A stretch of DNA of 64,000 nucleotides from an uncultured Chitinophagaceae bacterium. Its GTDB lineage: Bacteria; Bacteroidota; Bacteroidia; Chitinophagales; Chitinophagaceae. Positions 43,934 through 50,696 of the stretch are shown piece by piece. Within the stretch, counting starts at the first letter, position 1; each line of letters starts with the position of its first letter. The translations under genes were made by a program, and so were the position numbers. The notes below the pieces were generated by a model, which saw nothing but the letters and a program-made list of their open reading frames with translations, ran no database searches and had not been told where the DNA came from. The DNA lies in assembly GCA_937907395.1 (NCBI GenBank), contig CALCII010000014.1, forward strand, positions 186,001-250,000, written 5' to 3'.

Positions 43934-44079
43934 TTCAAAAAAATCAGGCCATTGATGATAAGTAGCTTTTCGGGCGACTCCTTGAGTCTTAGTTTGATTT
44001 CCAGAGCAATCTTATCCAAATTTTTAAAAAATATCCTGAAAACCGAAACGAAACCCCAATTCTTGAGTATAATTTAAGC

Positions 44080-44394
44080 ATGAAATGCTGCATCGAAAAA
44101 ACAATATGTATTTACGCCAAGAAACAATACGTGGATTTTATTGTTTCCAACATAATACTAACCGAATCCAAAGAGTTTTATTATGCCGAATCTGAAACTG
44201 ATTTGCTAGGCGTCCCATATTTTGCCGCCATTGTTGATATTAATAACCTGACATTTTTCTTTAGCTTTATCAAAATGCTAAAACCGAATACAATTCACAT
44301 TATTTCTTATACACAACCTAAAACAAGAATTGCAAGAAAGCATAAAAATTACTTTGAAATTATCGATTTTAAAGAGTGTAAACTAACCCTATAA
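44080..44394 (+). CDS. Hypothetical protein, small
   Basis: 104 residues, AT-rich and without a signal peptide. It has a probable alpha/beta pattern (TICIYAKKQYVDFIVSNIIL; PYFAAIVDINNLTFFFSFIKML). It ends 11 bases before the UDG-fold gene and is probably co-transcribed with it. No family recognised. A TATAATTT-like sequence lies about 14 bases before the ATG. Confidence 0.55.
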   Translation: MKCCIEKTICIYAKKQYVDFIVSNIILTESKEFYYAESETDLLGVPYFAAIVDINNLTFFFSFIKMLKPNTIHIISYTQPKTRIARKHKNYFEIIDFKECKLTL

Positions 44395-44405
44395 TAGATA
44401 CATAT

Positions 44406-45224
44406 ATGTCATATAAATTCTGTGAATTTACCCCGAAAGAAAAAAACGAATTGATAAAAATTTTTCAAGCCGCTTTTAAAGTAACCGATACTGATGAAAT
44501 TTTTAATATTTATAATGCATTTAGAGATAATTTTTATGGAACTAGCAACCCCCAACGGATTGAAGGGATAGATAGAAAGATAATGTTTCCTAAAACTGAT
44601 CAAAAAGAAATATTAGAAAAGTTTTTTGATTCGAACTACCAAATAGGAATTGACCTTCCTGTTTTTATAAAGCCCATCATCAACTCAGAAAAGAGTATTC
44701 TTATAATCGCCGAAGACCCGCTTAGGGATGCCAATACACAATATCCTGATATAATTGTAAGCACCCCTTTTGGTACACATCTGGAATGCCTCAGAGAAAA
44801 AAAACTAAAGCATTATTGGGGCATTACTAAAGCCCTTTTAGATATGGGTTATAACATATACATTACAGACATAAAAAAAGTTTGGATTAAAAATCAGTAT
44901 CAAAAAAAAGTAGCAGTCAAAGGAGATTTCTTACAAAACTTTAATCGATCTCTTGAACTAGAATTGGCTCTTATCGACCCCGAATTGATTATCACATATG
45001 GAAACGAAGCGTATAAAAGCTTACTTGAATTGAACATATTCAAGAAACAAAAACACGTTCACTTTCCTCACCCAACAGGCACTGCAAATGCAGCTTGGAA
45101 AAAATTATTCGCTAATTACTACCCTGGGCAATCTGTTAGGTGTTTTTATGATAAAAAGAAAGATCATATCCTTAATGTAATTAAAGAAATGATCCCCGAC
45201 TCCCCTAGTCTGTCGCAAGAATGA
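44406..45224 (+). CDS. Uracil-DNA-glycosylase-superfamily-like protein, accessory
   Basis: 272 residues. ILIIAEDPLRD (about 98-108) sits where UDG-fold enzymes have the GEAPG-type catalytic loop. DPELIITYGNEAYKSLLEL (about 196-214) matches the central strand and helix of that fold. HVHFPHPTGTANAAWKKL (about 221-238) fits the HPS-type DNA-intercalation loop. The fold assignment is by motif order only, and the usual catalytic residues are altered, so it may act on another base or bind DNA without cleaving. With the small upstream gene it forms an AT-rich two-gene unit between mobile elements, a setting typical of defence or mobile-element modules. No experimentally known partner is recognised. 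Confidence 0.6.
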   Translation: MSYKFCEFTPKEKNELIKIFQAAFKVTDTDEIFNIYNAFRDNFYGTSNPQRIEGIDRKIMFPKTDQKEILEKFFDSNYQIGIDLPVFIKPIINSEKSILIIAEDPLRDANTQYPDIIVSTPFGTHLECLREKKLKHYWGITKALLDMGYNIYITDIKKVWIKNQYQKKVAVKGDFLQNFNRSLELELALIDPELIITYGNEAYKSLLELNIFKKQKHVHFPHPTGTANAAWKKLFANYYPGQSVRCFYDKKKDHILNVIKEMIPDSPSLSQE

Positions 45225-45240
45225 GGTCTATTCCCCCGCC

Positions 45241-45264
45241 TTGGTTCGTGTCTTCACGAACCAA
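45241..45264. repeat. REP palindrome downstream of RAYT copy A
   Basis: TTGGTTCGTG-TCTT-CACGAACCAA, perfect, 15 bases past the RAYT stop codon on the gene's 3' side. With the opposite-facing REP at 45879 it encloses the transposase gene. Confidence 0.9.
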
Positions 45265-45278
45265 TTCATAAAACCTTA

Positions 45279-45833
45279 TCAAAATTCATTTCGCAGATCC
45301 TTTAAAAACAAAAATCGCCGGTCGTCTTTTTCGTAAAAAGAAGCCGAAGAATAAATGTAATCACAAGGATCCGTTGCAAGTTGCCAGTGTTCAGCCAATG
45401 GGTTCATGTGTATATAGTTCAGTTTTTGAAAAGCAACTGCGGGTGTGTATAATTGAATCGCTAATGAATCACGCTGCCAGAATTCATACTTCTTATTCGT
45501 CGCATGAACCCGGTACAACTCCAACATTTCTCTGTCCCCTGTTAACAGCATTTTTTTAAACTCATGTGCCGTATACTTTAAGAAGGAGCCCATGGGCGTT
45601 TCTTTGCCATTGATATCAATAGACCGGATAATCATGTGAATATGATTGGGCATAATCACAAAAGCAAATATCTCCCATTTCCTCTTTTCGCTTAACCACT
45701 GCATCGATTGGAGAATAATTTCTTTAAATTCTGGTTTTAGTAAAAGGTGATGCCATGAATGGATCGTAGCGGTGACAAAATAAATTTCACCCGTTTCCAC
45801 GTAGGATTTACGTTGATTAGAAGGTTGTTTCAT
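45279..45833 (-). CDS. REP-associated tyrosine transposase (RAYT), copy A
   Basis: I start it at ATG 45833 (MKQPSNQRKSYVETG), giving 184 residues. The longer frame to 45902 would translate the REP palindrome itself as MVRVFTNH. The Y1_Tnp fold is shown by YFVTATIHSWHHL at the start, the HUH-type FVIMPNHIHMII (about residues 60-71) and the C-terminal KLNYIHMNPLAEHW followed by DYIYSSASFY. RAYTs are single-copy relatives of IS200/IS605 transposases that recognise and spread REP palindromes as single strands. Inverted REPs flank the gene on both sides. It is identical in sequence to copy B at 49920, so both are probably intact. Confidence 0.92.
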   Translation of the reverse strand: MKQPSNQRKSYVETGEIYFVTATIHSWHHLLLKPEFKEIILQSMQWLSEKRKWEIFAFVIMPNHIHMIIRSIDINGKETPMGSFLKYTAHEFKKMLLTGDREMLELYRVHATNKKYEFWQRDSLAIQLYTPAVAFQKLNYIHMNPLAEHWQLATDPCDYIYSSASFYEKDDRRFLFLKDLRNEF

Positions 45834-45878
45834 GTGTTTTCTGTTAGCAATGAAAAGGTATGAAAAACTAAAATCAGA

Positions 45879-45902
45879 ATGGTTCGTGAAGACACGAACC
45901 AT
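45879..45902. repeat. Inverted REP palindrome upstream of RAYT copy A
   Basis: ATGGTTCGTG-AAGA-CACGAACCAT, a perfect stem in the opposite orientation to the downstream REP, forming the second boundary of the transposase unit. Confidence 0.88.
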
Positions 45903-45942
45903 GGCGGTTGAATTGTATAATTCGAAAATGTTGTTTGGATGG

Positions 45943-45973
45943 TTGTGGTTTTAGGAGGAGTTGCGTAAATTAG
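45943..45973 (+). promoter_or_regulatory. Duplicated GH1 promoter (now drives a truncated ORF)
   Basis: TTG (45943-45945), 20 bases, TAAATTAG (45966-45973); identical to the promoter at 50584. In this copy it leads only into an 18-codon fusion ORF, and possibly on to the cysteine-hydrolase gene at 46227. Confidence 0.55.
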
Positions 45974-46056
45974 AAAGTTGTAGGCCTCTTTTAAACAAGC
46001 GTAATAAATCATTAAAATAATAGTCTTAAAAAAATATCACTTTTAAAATCACAAAC

Positions 46057-46113
46057 ATGAAATCGTTAAAACCCATTGATAGTTCTACCGCCTTGGCTCG
46101 TGTCTTCAGGTAA
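46057..46113 (+). pseudogene. Truncated duplicate of the GH1 beta-glucosidase 5' end
   Basis: The first ten codons (MKSLKPIDSS) and the first two bases of the eleventh match the start of the GH1 gene at 50697. At 46089 the sequence switches to a REP (CGCCTTGGCTCGTG...), reads on for a few codons as ALARVFR and stops at 46111. It is a scar of the duplication and shows that the breakpoint lay inside the glucosidase gene. Confidence 0.88.
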
Positions 46114-46172
46114 CTATATGCCCTCCGCTCTGGTTCGTGTCCCCCGCCATGGTTCGTGTCTTCACGAACCAA
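46092..46172. repeat. Cluster of one intact and two broken REPs
   Basis: CTTGGCTCGTGTCTTC at about 46092 and CTGGTTCGTG at about 46128 are half-palindromes. ATGGTTCGTG-TCTT-CACGAACCAA (46149-46172) is complete. Each is preceded by a CCGCC-like word. The cluster marks the right edge of duplication copy A. Confidence 0.8.
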
Positions 46173-46226
46173 TTCAAAAGTGGCGTATCTTAGATATACG
46201 CTTTACATGTTCTCATCTCATCAACT

Positions 46227-46913
46227 ATGAAAAGAAAAATACTGTTACTGTTGCTCATAATTACAAGCGTAGCGGGTGTTTTTATATATAAAGAACTGGA
46301 TTGGTTCAAAAAGATGCGCCTGCTTTCAGAGCAATTTCAAAAGCATCCTCCCGGCGAAATAAAAATAAAAACTCTTAACCTGAAAGATGGTGATATCATC
46401 TTCCACCATTCACGTTCTGCTCAAAGTGAAGCCATTGCATTGGCAACTCATTCTGAATATACACATTGCGGGATTGTGTTTAAAGAAGACAATCATTATA
46501 TTGTTTATGAAGCTGTGGAGCCGGTAAAATCAACACCCCTTGAAGAATGGATTGGAAGGGGAAAAGGAGGGACTTTTGTAGCAAAACGGCTAAAAAATGC
46601 AGACCAGATTTTGAATGCAACAACTTTGGAACGCTTGAAAAACTCTTGCAATAAATGGAAAGGGAAACACTATGACAGTTATTTCGATTGGTCAAACGAC
46701 CGGATTTATTGTTCAGAACTGGTATGGAAGGTTTACAGGGAAGCTACTGGATTGGAGATTGGTAAACTTCAAAGGTTAAAAGATTTTGATCTTTCAAGTG
46801 AATCAGTCAAACAGAAAATGAAAGAGCGATATGGCATTAAAACTCCACTTAATATGAAAGTAATTTCTCCGGCAGCAATTTTTTTCAGCGACATGCTTAC
46901 TGTTGTTGATTAA
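46227..46913 (+). CDS. YiiX/YebB-like NlpC/P60-type cysteine hydrolase, membrane-anchored
   Basis: 228 residues with an N-terminal hydrophobic segment (about 4-22: ILLLLLIITSVAGVFIY). The domain is the permuted papain-like (DUF830/YiiX) fold. LKDGDIIFHHS begins it, H79 in EYTHCGIVF is the probable catalytic histidine, and YCSELVWKVY (about 155-164) the catalytic cysteine. Members hydrolyse amide or ester bonds in lipids or peptides; the natural substrate is unknown. It is the first of five genes lying between the two RAYT copies. Confidence 0.85.
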   Translation: MKRKILLLLLIITSVAGVFIYKELDWFKKMRLLSEQFQKHPPGEIKIKTLNLKDGDIIFHHSRSAQSEAIALATHSEYTHCGIVFKEDNHYIVYEAVEPVKSTPLEEWIGRGKGGTFVAKRLKNADQILNATTLERLKNSCNKWKGKHYDSYFDWSNDRIYCSELVWKVYREATGLEIGKLQRLKDFDLSSESVKQKMKERYGIKTPLNMKVISPAAIFFSDMLTVVD

Positions 46914-46969
46914 AACTCCTTGGGCGCCTTATTTCATTTTATTAGAACCCTGGCAGGGCAAAAAAAATT

Positions 46970-47635
46970 ATGAAATCACTTTTACTATTTCTCCTGACAA
47001 CTTTTACAACAATCTCATTTGCACAAACAAGGCAACAAAAAAAAGCTGCTGATTTTGTGCCTGAAGGTTATGTGATTTTTAAAGAAATAAATGGAGACCT
47101 GAATAAAGACAATATTAAAGACCGTGTTCTGATTATTAAAGCGACAGATACAAGCAATATTGTTAATGACGAATACAGAGGGCGATTAGACAGAAACAGA
47201 AGAGGGATTATTGTATTGTTCAACAAAAACAGCCATTATACATTAGCGGCTAAAAATTATGACTGCTTTTCTTCTGAAAACGAAGACGGAGGCGTATATT
47301 TTCCACCTGAACTGTCAATTGAAATTAAAAAAGAAACTCTATCCATTAAATACTATCATGGCAGGTATGGCTACTGGGGATATACTTTCAGGTTTCAGAA
47401 TGCGGACTTTGAACTCATTGGTTATGACGAAAGCGATAATCAAGGTCCTGTGGTGAACAAAATAACAAGCATCAATTTTTTAACCAAAACAAAGATTGAA
47501 AAAGTAAACACAAATGAAAATGCCGGCAGTGGAGAAGAAATTTTTAAAACAGTAAATAAAAAAATAAAAATTGCCAGGCTTTTGAAATTGTCAGAAATTA
47601 AAGACTTTGACGACATTGATTTACTTCAATATTAA
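46970..47635 (+). CDS. Secreted hypothetical protein
   Basis: 221 residues with a clear signal peptide (MKSLLLFLLTTFTTISFAQ). GDLNKDNIKDRVLIIK (about 43-58) resembles calcium-binding FG-GAP-like or EF-hand-like loops with regularly spaced Asp/Asn. The middle part is beta-rich with aromatic residues (YYHGRYGYWGYTFRFQ). Proteins of this type are common in Bacteroidota and have no known function. Confidence 0.7.
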   Translation: MKSLLLFLLTTFTTISFAQTRQQKKAADFVPEGYVIFKEINGDLNKDNIKDRVLIIKATDTSNIVNDEYRGRLDRNRRGIIVLFNKNSHYTLAAKNYDCFSSENEDGGVYFPPELSIEIKKETLSIKYYHGRYGYWGYTFRFQNADFELIGYDESDNQGPVVNKITSINFLTKTKIEKVNTNENAGSGEEIFKTVNKKIKIARLLKLSEIKDFDDIDLLQY

Positions 47636-47680
47636 TACCCGGAGTCATCAGATAAATCATATTACAAACACTAAACAGAT

Positions 47681-48316
47681 ATGAAGAACAATACTTTTTT
47701 GTGGATCTTTTCCTGTATTATTTTTTCAGTTTCATGTAATAGCAAAAATGACAAATTATATGCTTTGAATGAGAATTTTGACTCCAATGAAATTGGATGG
47801 CCGGAAGAATCAACGAGTTCTCATACTGTTGAGATAGAAAATGGCATGTATACAGTCCATTCTAAAACAATTGATACAACAAAAGTACAAACAAGCGCCG
47901 GTCCGCAAAACAGGTCTTTCCTTTATAACCTACCCGGGCACTATCAAATAATGTCATTAATAAAAGGCTACCACGGAGGACCTAAGATGGAATATGGAAT
48001 TATGCTTAATAGCGCTTCTTTGTCGTATCGTTTCGCACTTACCGGATCGGGAAAAGTATTTGTAACTGAATATGATTATAACACTGAATCAGAAGACACA
48101 TTAATTCATGGAAACTATCTAAAACTAACGAAGATTGGTCCGACAGGCGTAAAGTTTACCTTCGACATTAGAGATAGAAATTTGAATTTTATCTTAGACG
48201 ATAAAGCGATTGGCTCGTGTTTACTCAAAACTAAACAATGGGAAGATATTCGATTATTTACGACAATCAAATCTAAAATCTCTATTGACTATCTAAGAGT
48301 AGTAAAAAAAGATTAA
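47681..48316 (+). CDS. Lipoprotein, concanavalin-like beta-sandwich, hypothetical
   Basis: 211 residues with a lipoprotein signal (FSCIIFSVSC, cysteine at about 19). The mature part looks like a jelly-roll: ENFDSNEIGWPE (the usual DNF...W start of such modules), YGIMLNSASLSYRFALTGSGKVFVTEY, and a final IRLFTTIKSKISIDYLRVV strand. Similar modules bind glycans or act as family-16-like domains, but no catalytic motif is seen. It lies 45 bp after the previous gene. Confidence 0.65.
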   Translation: MKNNTFLWIFSCIIFSVSCNSKNDKLYALNENFDSNEIGWPEESTSSHTVEIENGMYTVHSKTIDTTKVQTSAGPQNRSFLYNLPGHYQIMSLIKGYHGGPKMEYGIMLNSASLSYRFALTGSGKVFVTEYDYNTESEDTLIHGNYLKLTKIGPTGVKFTFDIRDRNLNFILDDKAIGSCLLKTKQWEDIRLFTTIKSKISIDYLRVVKKD

Positions 48317-48338
48317 AAATTATGTCTGTCCTTACCCC

Positions 48339-48361
48339 TTGGCTCGTGTCTTCCGAACCAA
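48339..48361. repeat. Degenerate REP
   Basis: TTGGCTCGTG-TCTT-CCGAACCAA, with one substitution and one missing base compared with the intact REPs; lies between two genes. Confidence 0.7.
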
Positions 48362-48389
48362 TTCATAAAGCAGACAAAATAATTTACAC

Positions 48390-49046
48390 ATGACAGAATC
48401 CAATTTTATACCTGATTTTTCCGGAGACGATTTTGCAAATGATAAAGAAATTCAAAAGATCCGTGCTGCCAGCAAAGCTTATGAACAAATGATTGAAGAT
48501 TCTTTTGCTGTTATCCGAAAGGAGCTAAGCATGGAGCCTTCCTCACATATAAACTTTAAGGATTTTCATATGTTCAAAAGCCTTGGCGCAACAATTACTC
48601 ATTCGCTGAAATCGGTTGACAATAGCAAAAGAGTTCGTGTTTCATTAGCCCGCTATCACTCCTCTTTTCCCGTACCAAGAAATGACAACTCGGGAGATGA
48701 CCAGTATTTGTTTGGCCATATCAGTTTTACGACACAATACCCACGTACCTATATTCACAAAGAAACAATCCGTGAAAAGATAGAAGACCTTTTTCTGAAA
48801 CGGGAACTCGACTTTTCACTCAGTAAAAAGTTTTCCGGAAAATTCCAGGTCCTTACAGAAAACAAAAACCGGCTACAAACCTTGTTCCAGGTAAAAAACC
48901 TGGATGTTTTAACTGATTTCCCTGAAATGGAACTGGAACTATTCAACAATGCAGCTTTATTCAGATGTTCACGAAAACCTGTTTCTGTAGAAGAAGCAAC
49001 CATGTTTTGTAACCTGGCCAACGTACTGATAAAGCTATTGCATTGA
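48390..49046 (+). CDS. Hypothetical protein
   Basis: 218 residues with no signal peptide or membrane segment; soluble alpha/beta composition. No motif recognised. It is the only gene of the five in this interval without an export signal. REPs lie on both sides, so it is a separate unit. Confidence 0.62.
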   Translation: MTESNFIPDFSGDDFANDKEIQKIRAASKAYEQMIEDSFAVIRKELSMEPSSHINFKDFHMFKSLGATITHSLKSVDNSKRVRVSLARYHSSFPVPRNDNSGDDQYLFGHISFTTQYPRTYIHKETIREKIEDLFLKRELDFSLSKKFSGKFQVLTENKNRLQTLFQVKNLDVLTDFPEMELELFNNAALFRCSRKPVSVEEATMFCNLANVLIKLLH

Positions 49047-49054
49047 GCCCCGGC

Positions 49055-49102
49055 CTTGGTTCATGCCTTCCCTCCGCCTTGGTTCGTGTCTTCACGAACC
49101 AA
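49055..49102. repeat. Broken plus intact REP
   Basis: A half REP (CTTGGTTCATGCCTTC, about 49064) is followed by a complete TTGGTTCGTG-TCTT-CACGAACCAA at 49079-49102. This arrangement (broken copy then intact copy, each preceded by CCGCC-like words) repeats at 46092-46172 and 49853-49905. Confidence 0.8.
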
Positions 49103-49157
49103 TTCAAAAATTCTCGTTTCACGGCAACTTCCTTAACTGAGAGTGTTAGATATAAAA

Positions 49158-49189
49158 TTTGATAGATTTATACCTGCTTTGTAAATTTG
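49158..49189 (+). promoter_or_regulatory. Consensus Bacteroidota promoter
   Basis: TTTG (49158-49161), 20 bases, TAAATTTG (49182-49189): both elements match the consensus. It lies 13 bases before the start codon of the secreted protein gene at 49203. Confidence 0.65.
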
Positions 49190-49202
49190 AATAAAGCGCT
49201 TT

Positions 49203-49754
49203 ATGAAAAAATATTCTGTTTTATTACTGCTGTTTATTTTTGTTGCTTCTGCTGCCTCAGCCCAGATGTGGAAATTAATTGTTGATCATTCATGTATTCC
49301 TAAAGATTTTGATCCCAAAAAATACACGTTGCTTGTAATGCATCTTCCAAACAGAAATAATCTTGAAAAAACAAGCGGTTATGCGACGAAAAGCTTACAA
49401 AAAGCATTTGAAAAAAATTACCCGTATAAATTTGAAATTGTAACTCCAGATCAGTTGCGAACAGACAGTGTAAAATATTCTGATACTTCTATTTACAAGT
49501 TTATTCTATTGAACTCATTTACTACTACCGAGAGAGAGGATGGGGGTTATAAAAAAAATCTGAAAACCGGTCTTATTACACCAAATCCAGCCAAAAGGGT
49601 TAAAACCACAACAATTGACTTTGCATTTTATGATTTTCTTAGTTATAAGCAATATCCTTTTCTTGGAGCCAGAAATAGTTTTGTTGGCCCCACTATTGAA
49701 GCATTAACAAACGCTATAAATGAAGTAACTGGTAATGCTCAAACAAAAGAGTAA
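49203..49754 (+). CDS. Secreted hypothetical protein
   Basis: 183 residues with a signal peptide (MKKYSVLLLLFIFVASAASAQ). The mature part includes KYTLLVMHLPNRNN and YKFEIVTPDQLRTDSVKY, a mixed alpha/beta pattern seen in Bacteroidota proteins of unknown function. It has its own consensus promoter. The gene ends about 120 bp before duplication copy B. Confidence 0.68.
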   Translation: MKKYSVLLLLFIFVASAASAQMWKLIVDHSCIPKDFDPKKYTLLVMHLPNRNNLEKTSGYATKSLQKAFEKNYPYKFEIVTPDQLRTDSVKYSDTSIYKFILLNSFTTTEREDGGYKKNLKTGLITPNPAKRVKTTTIDFAFYDFLSYKQYPFLGARNSFVGPTIEALTNAINEVTGNAQTKE

Positions 49755-49881
49755 GCCATTTATCTGGGGCAAGCCAACTTAAAAAAATTATTGCAACTAC
49801 CAAAAAACTTTCCTTTGAAAGTGGAGGGTTTTCGTTTCCGTCAACCGCCTCACTTTGGTTCATATCTTCACACCCCCCGCC

Positions 49882-49905
49882 TTGGTTCGTGTCTTCACGA
49901 ACCAA
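49882..49905. repeat. REP palindrome downstream of RAYT copy B
   Basis: TTGGTTCGTG-TCTT-CACGAACCAA, perfect, at the same distance from the RAYT stop as in copy A. Confidence 0.9.
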
Positions 49906-49919
49906 TTCATAAAACCTTA

Positions 49920-50474
49920 TCAAAATTCATTTCGCAGATCCTTTAAAAACAAAAATCGCCGGTCGTCTTTTTCGTAAAAAGAAGCCGAAGAATAAATGTA
50001 ATCACAAGGATCCGTTGCAAGTTGCCAGTGTTCAGCCAATGGGTTCATGTGTATATAGTTCAGTTTTTGAAAAGCAACTGCGGGTGTGTATAATTGAATC
50101 GCTAATGAATCACGCTGCCAGAATTCATACTTCTTATTCGTCGCATGAACCCGGTACAACTCCAACATTTCTCTGTCCCCTGTTAACAGCATTTTTTTAA
50201 ACTCATGTGCCGTATACTTTAAGAAGGAGCCCATGGGCGTTTCTTTGCCATTGATATCAATAGACCGGATAATCATGTGAATATGATTGGGCATAATCAC
50301 AAAAGCAAATATCTCCCATTTCCTCTTTTCGCTTAACCACTGCATCGATTGGAGAATAATTTCTTTAAATTCTGGTTTTAGTAAAAGGTGATGCCATGAA
50401 TGGATCGTAGCGGTGACAAAATAAATTTCACCCGTTTCCACGTAGGATTTACGTTGATTAGAAGGTTGTTTCAT
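49920..50474 (-). CDS. REP-associated tyrosine transposase (RAYT), copy B
   Basis: Same 184-residue protein as copy A, start chosen at ATG 50474. HUH motif PNHIHMII, helix YIHMNPL and tail YIYSSASFY are all present, so it is predicted active. It sits between inverted REPs and is divergent from the GH1 glucosidase, with the shared promoter between. RAYTs normally occur as single copies, so two identical ones 4.6 kb apart are best explained by segmental duplication. Confidence 0.92.
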   Translation of the reverse strand: MKQPSNQRKSYVETGEIYFVTATIHSWHHLLLKPEFKEIILQSMQWLSEKRKWEIFAFVIMPNHIHMIIRSIDINGKETPMGSFLKYTAHEFKKMLLTGDREMLELYRVHATNKKYEFWQRDSLAIQLYTPAVAFQKLNYIHMNPLAEHWQLATDPCDYIYSSASFYEKDDRRFLFLKDLRNEF

Positions 50475-50519
50475 GTGTTTTCTGTTAGCAATGAAAAGGT
50501 ATGAAAAACTAAAATCAGA

Positions 50520-50543
50520 ATGGTTCGTGAAGACACGAACCAT
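50520..50543. repeat. Inverted REP palindrome upstream of RAYT copy B
   Basis: ATGGTTCGTG-AAGA-CACGAACCAT, perfect, opposite orientation to 49882-49905. Confidence 0.88.
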
Positions 50544-50583
50544 GGCGGTTGAATTGTATAATTCGAAAATGTTGTTTGGATGG

Positions 50584-50614
50584 TTGTGGTTTTAGGAGGA
50601 GTTGCGTAAATTAG
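50584..50614 (+). promoter_or_regulatory. Promoter of the GH1 gene, shared module
   Basis: TTG (50584-50586), 20 bases, TAAATTAG (50607-50614). The core GAGTTGCGTAAATTAGA is shared with 40154-40171. The predicted 5' leader is about 75 bases. Confidence 0.6.
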
Positions 50615-50696
50615 AAAGTTGTAGGCCTCTTTTAAACAAGCGTAATAAATCATTAAAATAATAGTCTTAAAAAATATCACTTTTAAAACTACAAAC

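Larger units (their letters stand above)
45233..46088. repeat. 856-bp direct duplication, copy A
   Basis: Nearly identical to 49874-50728: one A-run indel and two substitutions near the right end are the only differences I found. It holds a REP, a complete RAYT gene, an inverted REP, the shared promoter and the first 32 bases of the GH1 coding sequence, and then stops abruptly where another REP begins. The near-identity points to a recent event. Confidence 0.93.

Noticed and set aside
45834..45902. Longer RAYT start giving MVRVFTNHSDF...
   Set aside because: These codons are the REP palindrome itself plus spacer; the family N-terminus begins at MKQPSN. The same holds for 50475-50543.
46076..46291. 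71-codon ORF across the REP cluster
   Set aside because: It consists of REP and leader sequence running out of frame into the cysteine hydrolase gene.
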